A DNA stretch of 64,000 nucleotides, taken from positions 26,772 through 90,771 of the forward strand of contig JAEYFP010000019.1 of the NCBI GenBank assembly GCA_023402845.1, given 5' to 3'. This DNA is from Bacillota bacterium. Lineage in GTDB: Bacteria > Bacillota > Clostridia > Lachnospirales > Lachnospiraceae. This document shows positions 34,801-42,302 of this stretch, piece after piece (position 1 is the stretch's first letter; every line of letters starts with the position of its first letter). The notes beneath the pieces are model-generated. The model worked only from the letters and a program-made list of their open reading frames with translations. It ran no database searches and had not been told where the DNA came from. A program made the position numbers and the translations under genes.

Positions 34801-34832
34801 TGACTCAATCCTCCGGTAAATTTTTTAGTTTT

Positions 34833-34958
34833 GGAACAAAAGTGTGCTTCGGCCACTCTCGCAATCATCTACTCCCGCAGCACAGCTTTTGTTCCGCGCG
34901 CGCAGCTGCGCATATTATTTTACTTAATAGGAAATCCGTAGGACTTTCGTATTAAGTA
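34833..34958. repeat. multi-hairpin repeat element, copy 3 (longest)
   Basis: Three structures follow each other: GGAACAAAAG...CTTTTGTTCC (34833-34842, 34886-34895), the palindrome GCGCAGCTGCGC with ATATTATTTTA after it, and a hairpin holding AATAGGAAAT (arms about 34921-34937 and 34940-34957). The last hairpin contains the TAA stop of cysteine synthase 1. The unit shares its order with copies at 9211 and 21625. Confidence 0.6.
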
Positions 34959-35881
34959 AAAAGAGGGGTGGACAGGTAACGCTCACCCGTGTCGGGCAAA
35001 AGAACGACTACTTTCTTGCCTGCAAATTCGGGACGTCCCGCGATTTGAGTCGCGGCATATAATGCTGCGCCCGACGATATGCCGACAAGCAAGCCTTCGC
35101 TTGATGCGACCTTTTTGGAAGTCTCAAACGCATCCTCATTGGATACGGTGATGATTTCGTCGATTATGCTTTTGTCAAATACATCCGGTACAAACCCAGC
35201 GCCAATCCCCTGAATCTTATGAGGACCCGGATTGCCGCCGGAAAGAACAGGGGAAGCAGCCGGCTCAACAGCAAATATCTTCACACCCGAAACCCTTTCT
35301 TTCAGGACTTGCCCTACACCCGTGACTGTGCCGCCCGTTCCGACTCCCGCCACAAATGCAGCTATATCCCCGTCAGTATCCGCGAGAATCTCCTGTGCGG
35401 TGGTTTCCCTGTGTATTTTCGGATTGGCAGGATTCTCAAACTGCTGAGGAATAAACGCGCTTGGCAGAGATGAGGCAAGTTCTTTCGCTTTTGCAATTGC
35501 GCCTTTCATACCTTCCGAACCGGGAGTAAGCACAACCTCTGCGCCAAGTGCCGCAACAAGCTGGCGGCGTTCTACGCTCATTGTTTCGGGCATTGTAAGG
35601 ATCAGTTTGTAGCCTTTTGCCGCAGCTACGAACGCAAGCCCGATACCGGTGTTTCCGCTCGTCGGTTCAATGATAACAGTTCCTTCCTTTACAAGTCCTT
35701 TTTCTTCGGCATCCGTAATCATCGCATAGGCGATTCTGTCCTTGACGCTGCCCAGTGGATTGAAATATTCGAGTTTTGCTATTAAACTGGCTGCAATGCC
35801 TTGCTCCTTGCCGTATTTGTTCAGTTGTAAGAGCGGTGTACGCCCGATTAAGTCGGTTAGATTCTGATAAATATTAGCCAT
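34952..35881 (-). CDS. cysK: cysteine synthase (O-acetylserine sulfhydrylase) 1
   Basis: The 309-residue PLP enzyme, a close paralogue of cysteine synthase 2, has Lys47 in NPLGSVKDR, PTSGNTG (residues 73-79), GTGGTVTG and the ending TGERYLSTPLFT. ATG 35881 follows AGGAGG; the ORF continues upstream without such a site. A consensus promoter (TTGACA-17-CATAAT) lies at 35934-35962 and is flanked by two operator-like repeats. In Bacillus and Staphylococcus, CysK also binds the repressor CymR as a cysteine sensor. A CymR-like gene sits directly upstream here, so this copy could serve both as enzyme and co-repressor (inference). Confidence 0.94.
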   Translation of the reverse strand: MANIYQNLTDLIGRTPLLQLNKYGKEQGIAASLIAKLEYFNPLGSVKDRIAYAMITDAEEKGLVKEGTVIIEPTSGNTGIGLAFVAAAKGYKLILTMPETMSVERRQLVAALGAEVVLTPGSEGMKGAIAKAKELASSLPSAFIPQQFENPANPKIHRETTAQEILADTDGDIAAFVAGVGTGGTVTGVGQVLKERVSGVKIFAVEPAASPVLSGGNPGPHKIQGIGAGFVPDVFDKSIIDEIITVSNEDAFETSKKVASSEGLLVGISSGAALYAATQIAGRPEFAGKKVVVLLPDTGERYLSTPLFT

Positions 35882-35907
35882 GACGAGCCTCCTGTTTGAT
35901 TTTATAT

Positions 35908-36004
35908 AATACATATATGTTTGGTATGATATAATTATGCATGATCATTCCTCATGTGTCAAGAAATTTTAATATTTTTTAAAACATATCTGTTTAATAT
36001 GTTT
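35908..36004 (-). promoter_or_regulatory. cysteine synthase 1 promoter flanked by two operator-like sites
   Basis: The promoter is TTGACA (35957-35962), 17 bases, CATAAT (35934-35939) on the minus strand. One operator-like repeat covers 35982-36004 upstream (AAACATAT-N7-ATATGTTT, perfect 8-bp arms). Another lies at 35908-35930 just downstream of the -10 (ATACATATATGTTTGGTATG on the plus strand). The two sites bracket the promoter, as expected for cooperative repression or looping. Confidence 0.7.
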
Positions 36005-36047
36005 TATCATATGAAAACTATGTTGTTCACAATCAGTAGTTGAATCG

Positions 36048-36494
36048 CTAAATGCAGTACATATAGGCATCAAGTGCCGACTTTCTGAGTGCCTCTTCAG
36101 CTAAGTCGGATAACGGCATTCGCTCAAAAATCTCCTTAAACACTTTATTGGCAGGGTCCCAAAGTGTGTCCCGCAATGCCCTCTCGATGCCGGGCTGTGC
36201 CTCTGCCGCCGTGCTTTCCACGTCTTCAAAAATAGAAGTTTCCGTAACGGACAGCACATCCGCTGCGCTGATTTCGGAAGCGGGACGTGACAATTGATAT
36301 CCGCCCTGCGAACCTTTTATAGACGTGACAAGCCCCCCCTTTCGCAGAAGCGAAAAAACCTGCTCTAAATATATTTTTGAAATACCCAACTGCCCTGAAA
36401 TACCGATCACAGTCAACGGCGTACCGTCTGCTGTGTTCTGCGCCAGTAATATCATTGAAGCCAGGGCATACCGCCCTTTGGAAGATACTTTCAT
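36048..36494 (-). CDS. Rrf2-family regulator, CymR-like
   Basis: The 148-residue winged-helix regulator begins MKVSSKGRYALASMILLAQN, as Rrf2 proteins do, with a recognition helix around ISKIYLEQVFSLLRKGGLV and the wing GSQGGYQLSRP. The cluster-ligating cysteines found in IscR and NsrR (around residues 90-105) are absent; the only Cys is at the C-terminus (YMYCI). It therefore resembles CymR, which senses cysteine status through CysK and O-acetylserine. ATG 36494 follows TGGAGG. An operator-like site lies in its own promoter, suggesting autoregulation. It is placed at the head of the sulfur locus and most probably governs it. Confidence 0.85.
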   Translation of the reverse strand: MKVSSKGRYALASMILLAQNTADGTPLTVIGISGQLGISKIYLEQVFSLLRKGGLVTSIKGSQGGYQLSRPASEISAADVLSVTETSIFEDVESTAAEAQPGIERALRDTLWDPANKVFKEIFERMPLSDLAEEALRKSALDAYMYCI

Positions 36495-36505
36495 TTCTTG
36501 CCTCC

Positions 36506-36555
36506 AAATACATATAATACAAATATGTGTTATCATTATTGGGATAGTTTGTCAA
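36506..36555 (-). promoter_or_regulatory. promoter and operator-like site of the Rrf2 regulator gene
   Basis: A TTGACA hexamer (36550-36555) overlaps the TGA stop of the MFS gene; the -10 is poor. ATACATA-N9-TATGTGT (36508-36529) lies between promoter and start and matches the other operator-like sites of this locus. Confidence 0.55.
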
Positions 36556-37763
36556 TCCATTTTTGAATTAAGCAAGGTCCTCCGTCCCATCTGCAAACGG
36601 ATAAGGAGCATCGCAAAAGGAAATATAATCGCGGCAAGAAGCCCCGCTTTAATTCCGTATTCTGTGAAGAATTTGGAAACTGTACTGACTACGGTCGGAC
36701 CCGCTGCACAGCCGATATCACCGGCCAGTGCTAAAAAGGCCCATATCGCGGTGCCTCCCTGGGGACATTCTTTTGCGGCCATGCTGAATGTTCCGGGCCA
36801 CATGATGCCGACCGAGAGACCGCATAGCGCACAGCCAGCCAGTGCCAGTAACGGAATCGGCACAAATACCGCGATCAGATAGCTGACGATGCATAGTACA
36901 CAGCTTCCAAGCATGAATTTCTGTATTTCAATTTTATGACCCATTTTCCCGTAAAATACTCTCGATACCGCCATCATGGCCGCAAACGCACATGGCCCGA
37001 GCAGATCACCGAGCGTTTTGGATATCTGCAATCCTGATTCCGCAAAGAAAGACGCCCATTGCGACATTGCCTGCTCGGAAGCACCGGCACAGATCATCAA
37101 AATGGCAAACAGCCAGAACAGTTTCATAGACAGAACTTTTTTTACCGGAAGTGTCTCTTCCTCTGCCGCAACGGTTTTGATCGGAACAACCGCGAAAAAG
37201 AAGCAGTTTAAAAACGGCACAATCGCCCAGATGACCGGAACAATATACCAGCGCTCCATTCCCAGCAGCCCAAACGCAAGCGTAGAAAGCAATACGACGC
37301 CCATATGTCCAAAGCAGTAGAAGGAGTGCAGCATGCTCATTGCCTTTGCCTTTTCCTTAGATGGGGCAGCCTCAACAATCGGACTGATCAGAACCTCAAT
37401 GATGCCGCCGCCAACCGCATTGATTATGGCGGAAAGCACAAGTCCAGCATACGGATCCGCAAACAAAAACGGGAACACACCCATCCCGACCAGTCCCATC
37501 GCTCCCATAGCGTGTGCAAAAATGACGGAAGTACGATAACCAAACCGGTCAACATACTTTGCCGACAGCAAATCTACAATAATCTGCGTACCAAAGTTGA
37601 TCGTTACAAGCAAGCCAACCTTCTCCAGAGAGAGTCCAAGGCTTTTTTGAAAAGTCAAAAACAGCAGCGGACTTAAATTGTTCATAATTGCCTGCACAGC
37701 ATACCCTACATAACAGGCGTAGATTGTCTGCTGGTAAGTGATCTTTTTGGTTAATGTATTCAT
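36552..37763 (-). CDS. major facilitator superfamily transporter
   Basis: The 403-residue protein has 12 hydrophobic segments. It resembles the fucose/FucP- or sugar-exporter-like MFS members rather than drug exporters, with the loop SAKYVDRFGYRTSVIF between segments 2 and 3 in place of the usual G-x-x-x-D-R-x-G-R-R motif. Substrate unknown. ATG 37763 has GAGGA upstream. It lies upstream of the Rrf2 gene on the same strand with 57 bases between them, so readthrough into the regulator is possible, but it need not belong to the sulfur cluster. Confidence 0.82.
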   Translation of the reverse strand: MNTLTKKITYQQTIYACYVGYAVQAIMNNLSPLLFLTFQKSLGLSLEKVGLLVTINFGTQIIVDLLSAKYVDRFGYRTSVIFAHAMGAMGLVGMGVFPFLFADPYAGLVLSAIINAVGGGIIEVLISPIVEAAPSKEKAKAMSMLHSFYCFGHMGVVLLSTLAFGLLGMERWYIVPVIWAIVPFLNCFFFAVVPIKTVAAEEETLPVKKVLSMKLFWLFAILMICAGASEQAMSQWASFFAESGLQISKTLGDLLGPCAFAAMMAVSRVFYGKMGHKIEIQKFMLGSCVLCIVSYLIAVFVPIPLLALAGCALCGLSVGIMWPGTFSMAAKECPQGGTAIWAFLALAGDIGCAAGPTVVSTVSKFFTEYGIKAGLLAAIIFPFAMLLIRLQMGRRTLLNSKMD

Positions 37764-37882
37764 TCGTGTTGTTCCTCGTTTCTCAATGTATTTTATGCTG
37801 CGCGGCGGAACCTTTTCTCTGCACTTTCATATACTATATTTGATGTATTAAATTATTCTGCAAAATCAGGAGTTGTTGGCCC

Positions 37883-38179
37883 ATGAATTGGTCAGGTATT
37901 CTAATCGGGATCCTAGCGTTTCTTATCATCGGTTTGTTTCATCCGATTGTTATTAAATGTGAGTACTATTTTACATGGCATATCTGGCCTGTATTTCTCG
38001 CAGGCGGCCTTGTATGCTGCATTGCTTCTTTGTTTATGCAAAATCCTATCTCATCCGGTTCACTTGCGGTACTCGGCGTCACAATGCTCTGGTCAATCGG
38101 GGAACTCAAGGAACAGGCAGAGCGGGTTAAAAAAGGCTGGTTTCCCAAAAATCCAAAGCTGAATAATAAAAAAGGCTAG
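37883..38179 (+). CDS. DUF4491 small membrane protein
   Basis: The 98-residue protein has three hydrophobic segments and ends in the family signature SIGELKEQAERVKKGWFPKNPK. Function unknown. ATG 37883 follows CAGGAG. It is divergent from the MFS gene and lies ahead of the DUF454 gene. Confidence 0.75.
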   Translation: MNWSGILIGILAFLIIGLFHPIVIKCEYYFTWHIWPVFLAGGLVCCIASLFMQNPISSGSLAVLGVTMLWSIGELKEQAERVKKGWFPKNPKLNNKKG

Positions 38180-38208
38180 CCGAAGCCCTTCACCTGCAGT
38201 GATGTTGA

Positions 38209-38237
38209 TTGACAAACGGAGCATTGTTAGGTAAATT
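38209..38237 (+). promoter_or_regulatory. promoter of the DUF454 gene
   Basis: TTGACA (38209-38214), 17 bases, TAAATT (38232-38237), about 50 bases before the DUF454 start. Confidence 0.5.
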
Positions 38238-38289
38238 TATATTATCACTAATCAATACTGCTCTTATACTTTAGAATCAGGGGATCTAT

Positions 38290-38691
38290 ATGCGAATTCG
38301 AGTAATCATTCTAACGATCATTGGTTTTCTTTTTTTAATTATAGGCGCGATCGGCGTATTTCTTCCCATTCTGCCCACAACGCCGTTCGTGATCGCCGGT
38401 ACGGGTTGTCTGGCCGGCACACCCAAGCTGCAGGCAAAAATTTTGCGGATTCCCTTTTTTCGGGAATACATCGAAAATTATCAGAATCGGAAGGGACTGT
38501 CTCGAAAAACCTTGACCAAAAGCCTCTGTTTTCTTTGGGGCATGCTGATTTTATCCATGATTTTAACCGGGAAGCTCTGGCTTATCCTGCTGCTGACCTT
38601 TATCGGAACCTGCGTGACAATCCATATTATACTGATTTCCAGGCCCAAGACGAAGACAAGTAATGCCGCAAAAACAGATGTATCTGAGTAG
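38290..38691 (+). CDS. DUF454 / YbaN-family membrane protein
   Basis: The 133-residue protein has the family block GAIGVFLPILPTTPFVIAG in its first membrane hairpin and RIPFFREYIENYQNRKGLS after it, then two more membrane segments. Function unknown. ATG 38290 follows CAGGGG. It converges with the phosphoesterase gene, ending six bases before it. Confidence 0.82.
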   Translation: MRIRVIILTIIGFLFLIIGAIGVFLPILPTTPFVIAGTGCLAGTPKLQAKILRIPFFREYIENYQNRKGLSRKTLTKSLCFLWGMLILSMILTGKLWLILLLTFIGTCVTIHIILISRPKTKTSNAAKTDVSE

Positions 38692-38697
38692 ACTTCG

Positions 38698-39633
38698 TTA
38701 GATACGGCTCTGCTGCCAAAGTCCATAAGCCGCTTTCCATGTTTCGGTCTGATAGGGACGCACCGGATCGCAGAGCTTGATGGCATACTGCTCGACAGAC
38801 TGTAAAAAGAAAGCAATCTGCTCATAGGCGGTTTCCATCTCACTGATAATAATTTCTGTCCACTCCGCAGCATAGGTATATAGCTCGGAACTCCGGATTT
38901 TCGCAACGGTCCCTGCTAAATCATAGGGTACGCGCCGCTGCATGATCGTATGATTTTTTCCGTTGTCCGAAATTGTAAGCAGCGTATAGGCCGGTACAGG
39001 ATTACCGTCCAAAGGAAAGCCGCATGAGCCGGGATTAATGAAAATACGCCCGTTCTTCTCATAATTCCATTGCAGATGAGAATGTCCGAACACATAAATA
39101 CCCTTCTTCAGCTCCTCGATCCCCTCCTGAAACCGGATATTCCTTTCAAGATTCCCGTATAAAAATTTTTCATAAGCTTCCTTCGTATACGTCTCCTCCT
39201 TAAAAAACAGAGCCACCTTAGATGTCAGCCGTTCCTCGGGTGTTTCAGGCACGAAAGTCTTTAAACTGTGCGCCATAAAGACAGGAACCCCCTGCGCAGA
39301 AAATTCAATTTGCTCCGGCAGTTCTTCTATATACGCAGCATGTCCCTTATTTAACCTCTGATATGCCCAGTAAACTGCCAAAAATTGAGCATCTTCAGGA
39401 TGCTTCAGATCCTTCCCGACACATTTATCAAAGTACAAATCCTCATTGCCCGGAATAACATACGCATTTGGCAGCGAGCGAATCAGCTCCATGATCTCAT
39501 TTGCCCAAGGCATGCACATAAAGTAATCTCCGCAAATCAAATACTCTTCTGCACCCTGTTCCTTCGCATCCGCAAGCACAGCCTCAAATGCGGGCAAATT
39601 GGCATGTATATCCGCAATAATCGCATATTTCAT
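38698..39633 (-). CDS. metallophosphoesterase
   Basis: The 311-residue calcineurin-like phosphoesterase has the metal motifs D-x-H (IADIHANL), GD (ICGDYF), GNED, and GHSHLQW followed by INPGSCG. It resembles the YfcE/MJ0936 group but has an added C-terminal helical region of about 100 residues. Substrate unknown. ATG 39633 follows CAGGAG. Its promoter starts inside the terminator of the flippase-like gene (39683-39711). Confidence 0.85.
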   Translation of the reverse strand: MKYAIIADIHANLPAFEAVLADAKEQGAEEYLICGDYFMCMPWANEIMELIRSLPNAYVIPGNEDLYFDKCVGKDLKHPEDAQFLAVYWAYQRLNKGHAAYIEELPEQIEFSAQGVPVFMAHSLKTFVPETPEERLTSKVALFFKEETYTKEAYEKFLYGNLERNIRFQEGIEELKKGIYVFGHSHLQWNYEKNGRIFINPGSCGFPLDGNPVPAYTLLTISDNGKNHTIMQRRVPYDLAGTVAKIRSSELYTYAAEWTEIIISEMETAYEQIAFFLQSVEQYAIKLCDPVRPYQTETWKAAYGLWQQSRI

Positions 39634-39682
39634 AGTGATCTCCTGTCGGCATACAGATGTCGTTTTTTATACAGACCTTTTG

Positions 39683-39725
39683 ATTATATCAAAAATCACA
39701 CAGACATACAAGCCGCCTGTGTGAT
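39683..39725 (-). promoter_or_regulatory. terminator of the flippase-like gene with nested phosphoesterase promoter
   Basis: ATCACACAG / CTGTGTGAT (39695-39703, 39717-39725) forms a 9-bp stem followed on the minus strand by TTTTT. The loop holds TTGTAT (39706-39711), and 17 bases on is TATAAT (39683-39688). Termination of one gene and initiation of the next therefore share the same 43 bases. Confidence 0.65.
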
Positions 39726-39742
39726 CGCCAAATCCTTTATTC

Positions 39743-40774
39743 TTACTTACGGGTATCCAATAATCCGCCGTCCGTAATATCCTTTGCCGCCCGCTTCCTG
39801 ACATAGGTAAGCAGAAAGTAAATTCCTCCCAGCACAGAAGGAAACAAAAATGTGGCAAACCGGTACAAAAGAACGGAGGAAGCCGCCCTGACATCGCCAA
39901 GAAGCGGCGTAAACAGCAGAATATAGACAAACTCTGTAGAACCGATTCCGGCAGGAGCGGGCATTACACCGGCCAGTGCTGCGGTAGCGGCAATCATACT
40001 CAGAATCGGGAATCCGGATACTTGGCTGTGGCGAAGCAAAACCACCGGAACGAGATACCATGCGGTAAGCTTTAATGCATTGAAAGCGAGCAGACCAAAC
40101 AGCATTTTTCGGTCCTCGATAAGTGCTACTGTCTCTTCCCTGACAGCCTTCAGTTTTTCAGTGAGTTCCAGCAGCCCTTGCCTCCAAGTTTCCTTTTTGA
40201 TGACCTTGTTTGCAAGATACAGCAGGAAGGTATGGAATCTTTCTGAAATACACACAAAAATTAAAACGGCAGCGACAATCACCGTAAGCAAAATTCCAAA
40301 GCCGAAATAGAACAGGTACTGTCTGTAATTATCCAGCATATAAGAATAATTGCACAGCAGACAAACCACGCAGTATAGTGTAATCGTTATTTTTTGAACG
40401 ACATAAAACACCGTAATCAGTCCGTAGTTTTTTTCAGGTGGAATGCCATGCTCTGTGTAATAATACATGCTGGCGAATAAATCACCGCTGCCCATCGTAA
40501 TTGCCTTGAAAAACGCAGTATAATAGGAGCAGCCGATTCCGTGCCGAAATCGAAATGAGGGATTATAACGCTTAGCAAGCAACGTAATGGCAACCCCATC
40601 CAGGCACTGATAAACAAGCGCACACAAGCAGATGACTACCAGATCTCCGGCAGGGGTTTTCACAAGTTCCCCTGCTATTTGACCGGACGAGTCACGAAAA
40701 GCATAATATGCCAGTCCCGCTATGGCAAGTAAAAATATTAGTTTCCAGATGAATTGTTTAGTCTTTCCGCGCAT
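39743..40774 (-). CDS. lysylphosphatidylglycerol synthase transmembrane-region / flippase-like protein
   Basis: The 343-residue integral membrane protein has about eight hydrophobic segments and matches the UPF0104/flippase-like domain, with AALAGVMPAPAGIGSTEFVY as its signature near the C-terminus. There is no catalytic aminoacyl-transferase domain, so it may move lipids rather than modify them. The start at 40774 lies inside the 3' end of the radical SAM gene (about 37-base overlap), showing tight coupling. Confidence 0.78.
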   Translation of the reverse strand: MRGKTKQFIWKLIFLLAIAGLAYYAFRDSSGQIAGELVKTPAGDLVVICLCALVYQCLDGVAITLLAKRYNPSFRFRHGIGCSYYTAFFKAITMGSGDLFASMYYYTEHGIPPEKNYGLITVFYVVQKITITLYCVVCLLCNYSYMLDNYRQYLFYFGFGILLTVIVAAVLIFVCISERFHTFLLYLANKVIKKETWRQGLLELTEKLKAVREETVALIEDRKMLFGLLAFNALKLTAWYLVPVVLLRHSQVSGFPILSMIAATAALAGVMPAPAGIGSTEFVYILLFTPLLGDVRAASSVLLYRFATFLFPSVLGGIYFLLTYVRKRAAKDITDGGLLDTRK

Positions 40775-42105
40775 GGTGCCCATTCCTTTGCATAAGCAGC
40801 GCATTTGCTGCACAGATGCTCTGCTGTTTCCGGAGACTTAAGATCCGTGGATCTTGCTCCTGTCCTTTTCACCATCTCCTGCAGCTTTTCCGGATTCTCC
40901 AGCATCGGACACGGTCTTAAGTGATTGCCGTTAAACGGCTGGCCTTCCCGATAGGCCATAAATAGAGGCTGCTGCAGAGCTTCCAGCAAGGAAACCTCCT
41001 TGATGTTTGCTCCTGAATAATGAATAAAAACGCATGGCTCCACATCACCGTTCGGATTGATGTGGCAATAGTTTCTGCCGCCTGCAATACAGCCGCCGAC
41101 AAACTCGCCGTCATTTTGGAAATCGATTGCAAAGATCGGCTTACCGCCTTCCTTTGCTCGAATTTCCCGAATTCTGTGATACATGTATTCCCGCTGCTCC
41201 ATCGTAGGCAGAAGCTCTACGGCTGCATCGTTGCCGACCGGCATGTAATGGAAGTACCAGGAATAACGGCAGCCCTTTGCAATTATCATATCAAGAAACT
41301 CATCAGATGTCACGGTTTCAATATTATCTCTTGTATAACAAATTGATGTACCGAATACAAGACCGTATTGCTTAAGCAGATCCATGGCATTCATGACCTT
41401 TTGGAAGACGCCTTTTCCTCTTCTGCCGTCATTGACCTCTTCATATCCTTCCAGACTGATTGCAAGCGCCAGATTACCGACGCGCTGCATTTCTTTACAG
41501 TATTCCTCATCCACAAGTGTCCCGTTCGTATATGCCAAAAAAATGCAGTCATTATGTTTCTCGCATAGTTTAATCAGATCAGCTTTTCTGACGAGCGGCT
41601 CCCCTCCTGTATACATATAAAAATGAACACCAAGCGCCTTGCCCTCCGTAATAATTCGATCCATTTCCTCATAGCTTAATGAAAGCGTATGACCGTACTC
41701 TGCCGCCCAGCACCCGGTGCAGTGCAGATTGCAGGCACTCGTCGGATCCATCAGAATGACCCATGGAATATTGCATTGATATTTTTCTCTCATTTTATGC
41801 ATTTGCTTCGTGCCGGCCAGCATGGATTCAAAACCAAGATTCATCAAAGTCTTCTTTAATACATACGGATCGATCTCTTTGATCAGCATATCAAAATAAT
41901 GCATCCATTTGCTGTTTGGGTTTTCTGCCATTGCCCGCGCCCCCGAATAAGTATCCGGACTGAGATGGTCCTTCATCAGACCCTCCGTCATATCGATCAG
42001 CCTTAGAAAAGTTGCCTTCTGATTTTTCTTCACATTTTTTAAAATCTTATCCAGCATTTTTTCAAATGCGGCTCGTTTCATTTTGTATGTCATCCTGCTC
42101 ATCAT
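40738..42105 (-). CDS. radical SAM protein with SPASM-like C-terminus
   Basis: The 455-residue product has an N-terminal helical region (about 100 residues), then CNLHCTGC (CX3CX2C), the GGEPL motif and a C-terminal cysteine-rich region (GGCIAGGRNYCHINPNGDVEPC, RPCPML, CSKCAAYAKEWAPC) for auxiliary clusters. SPASM proteins modify peptides or small molecules. No precursor peptide is visible nearby. The overlap with a lipid-flippase-like gene suggests lipid or cell-envelope chemistry instead (inference). The ATG at 42105 follows GGAGG. Confidence 0.85.
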   Translation of the reverse strand: MMSRMTYKMKRAAFEKMLDKILKNVKKNQKATFLRLIDMTEGLMKDHLSPDTYSGARAMAENPNSKWMHYFDMLIKEIDPYVLKKTLMNLGFESMLAGTKQMHKMREKYQCNIPWVILMDPTSACNLHCTGCWAAEYGHTLSLSYEEMDRIITEGKALGVHFYMYTGGEPLVRKADLIKLCEKHNDCIFLAYTNGTLVDEEYCKEMQRVGNLALAISLEGYEEVNDGRRGKGVFQKVMNAMDLLKQYGLVFGTSICYTRDNIETVTSDEFLDMIIAKGCRYSWYFHYMPVGNDAAVELLPTMEQREYMYHRIREIRAKEGGKPIFAIDFQNDGEFVGGCIAGGRNYCHINPNGDVEPCVFIHYSGANIKEVSLLEALQQPLFMAYREGQPFNGNHLRPCPMLENPEKLQEMVKRTGARSTDLKSPETAEHLCSKCAAYAKEWAPCAERLNNSSGN

Positions 42106-42302
42106 TCAATCCTCCGTATTCCATGCTGCCACAGTTGCATTTTTACAGCATATTTTTATAGTCTATTATTTATTCTTATGTAAGGCCGGTGATTCGTCTC
42201 CTTCTGCTTTTCTTATTGTTGATATTCCTTGCTGATCCTATACTACTTTTTAAAATTACTTTAGTTTTTCATTCATTAGTTGTTATGAACTATCCGGATT
42301 TT

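Noticed and set aside
34514..34951. S-box (SAM) riboswitch or T-box(Cys) upstream of the NifH-like operon
   Set aside because: No T-box sequence (GGGTGG-type) or S-box core was found; the leader ORF plus terminator explains the region better.
34833..34958. Terminator of cysteine synthase 1
   Set aside because: Hairpins are present but no U-tract follows on the coding strand. The same block occurs elsewhere out of terminator context, so I list it as a repeat; a weak terminating effect is still possible.
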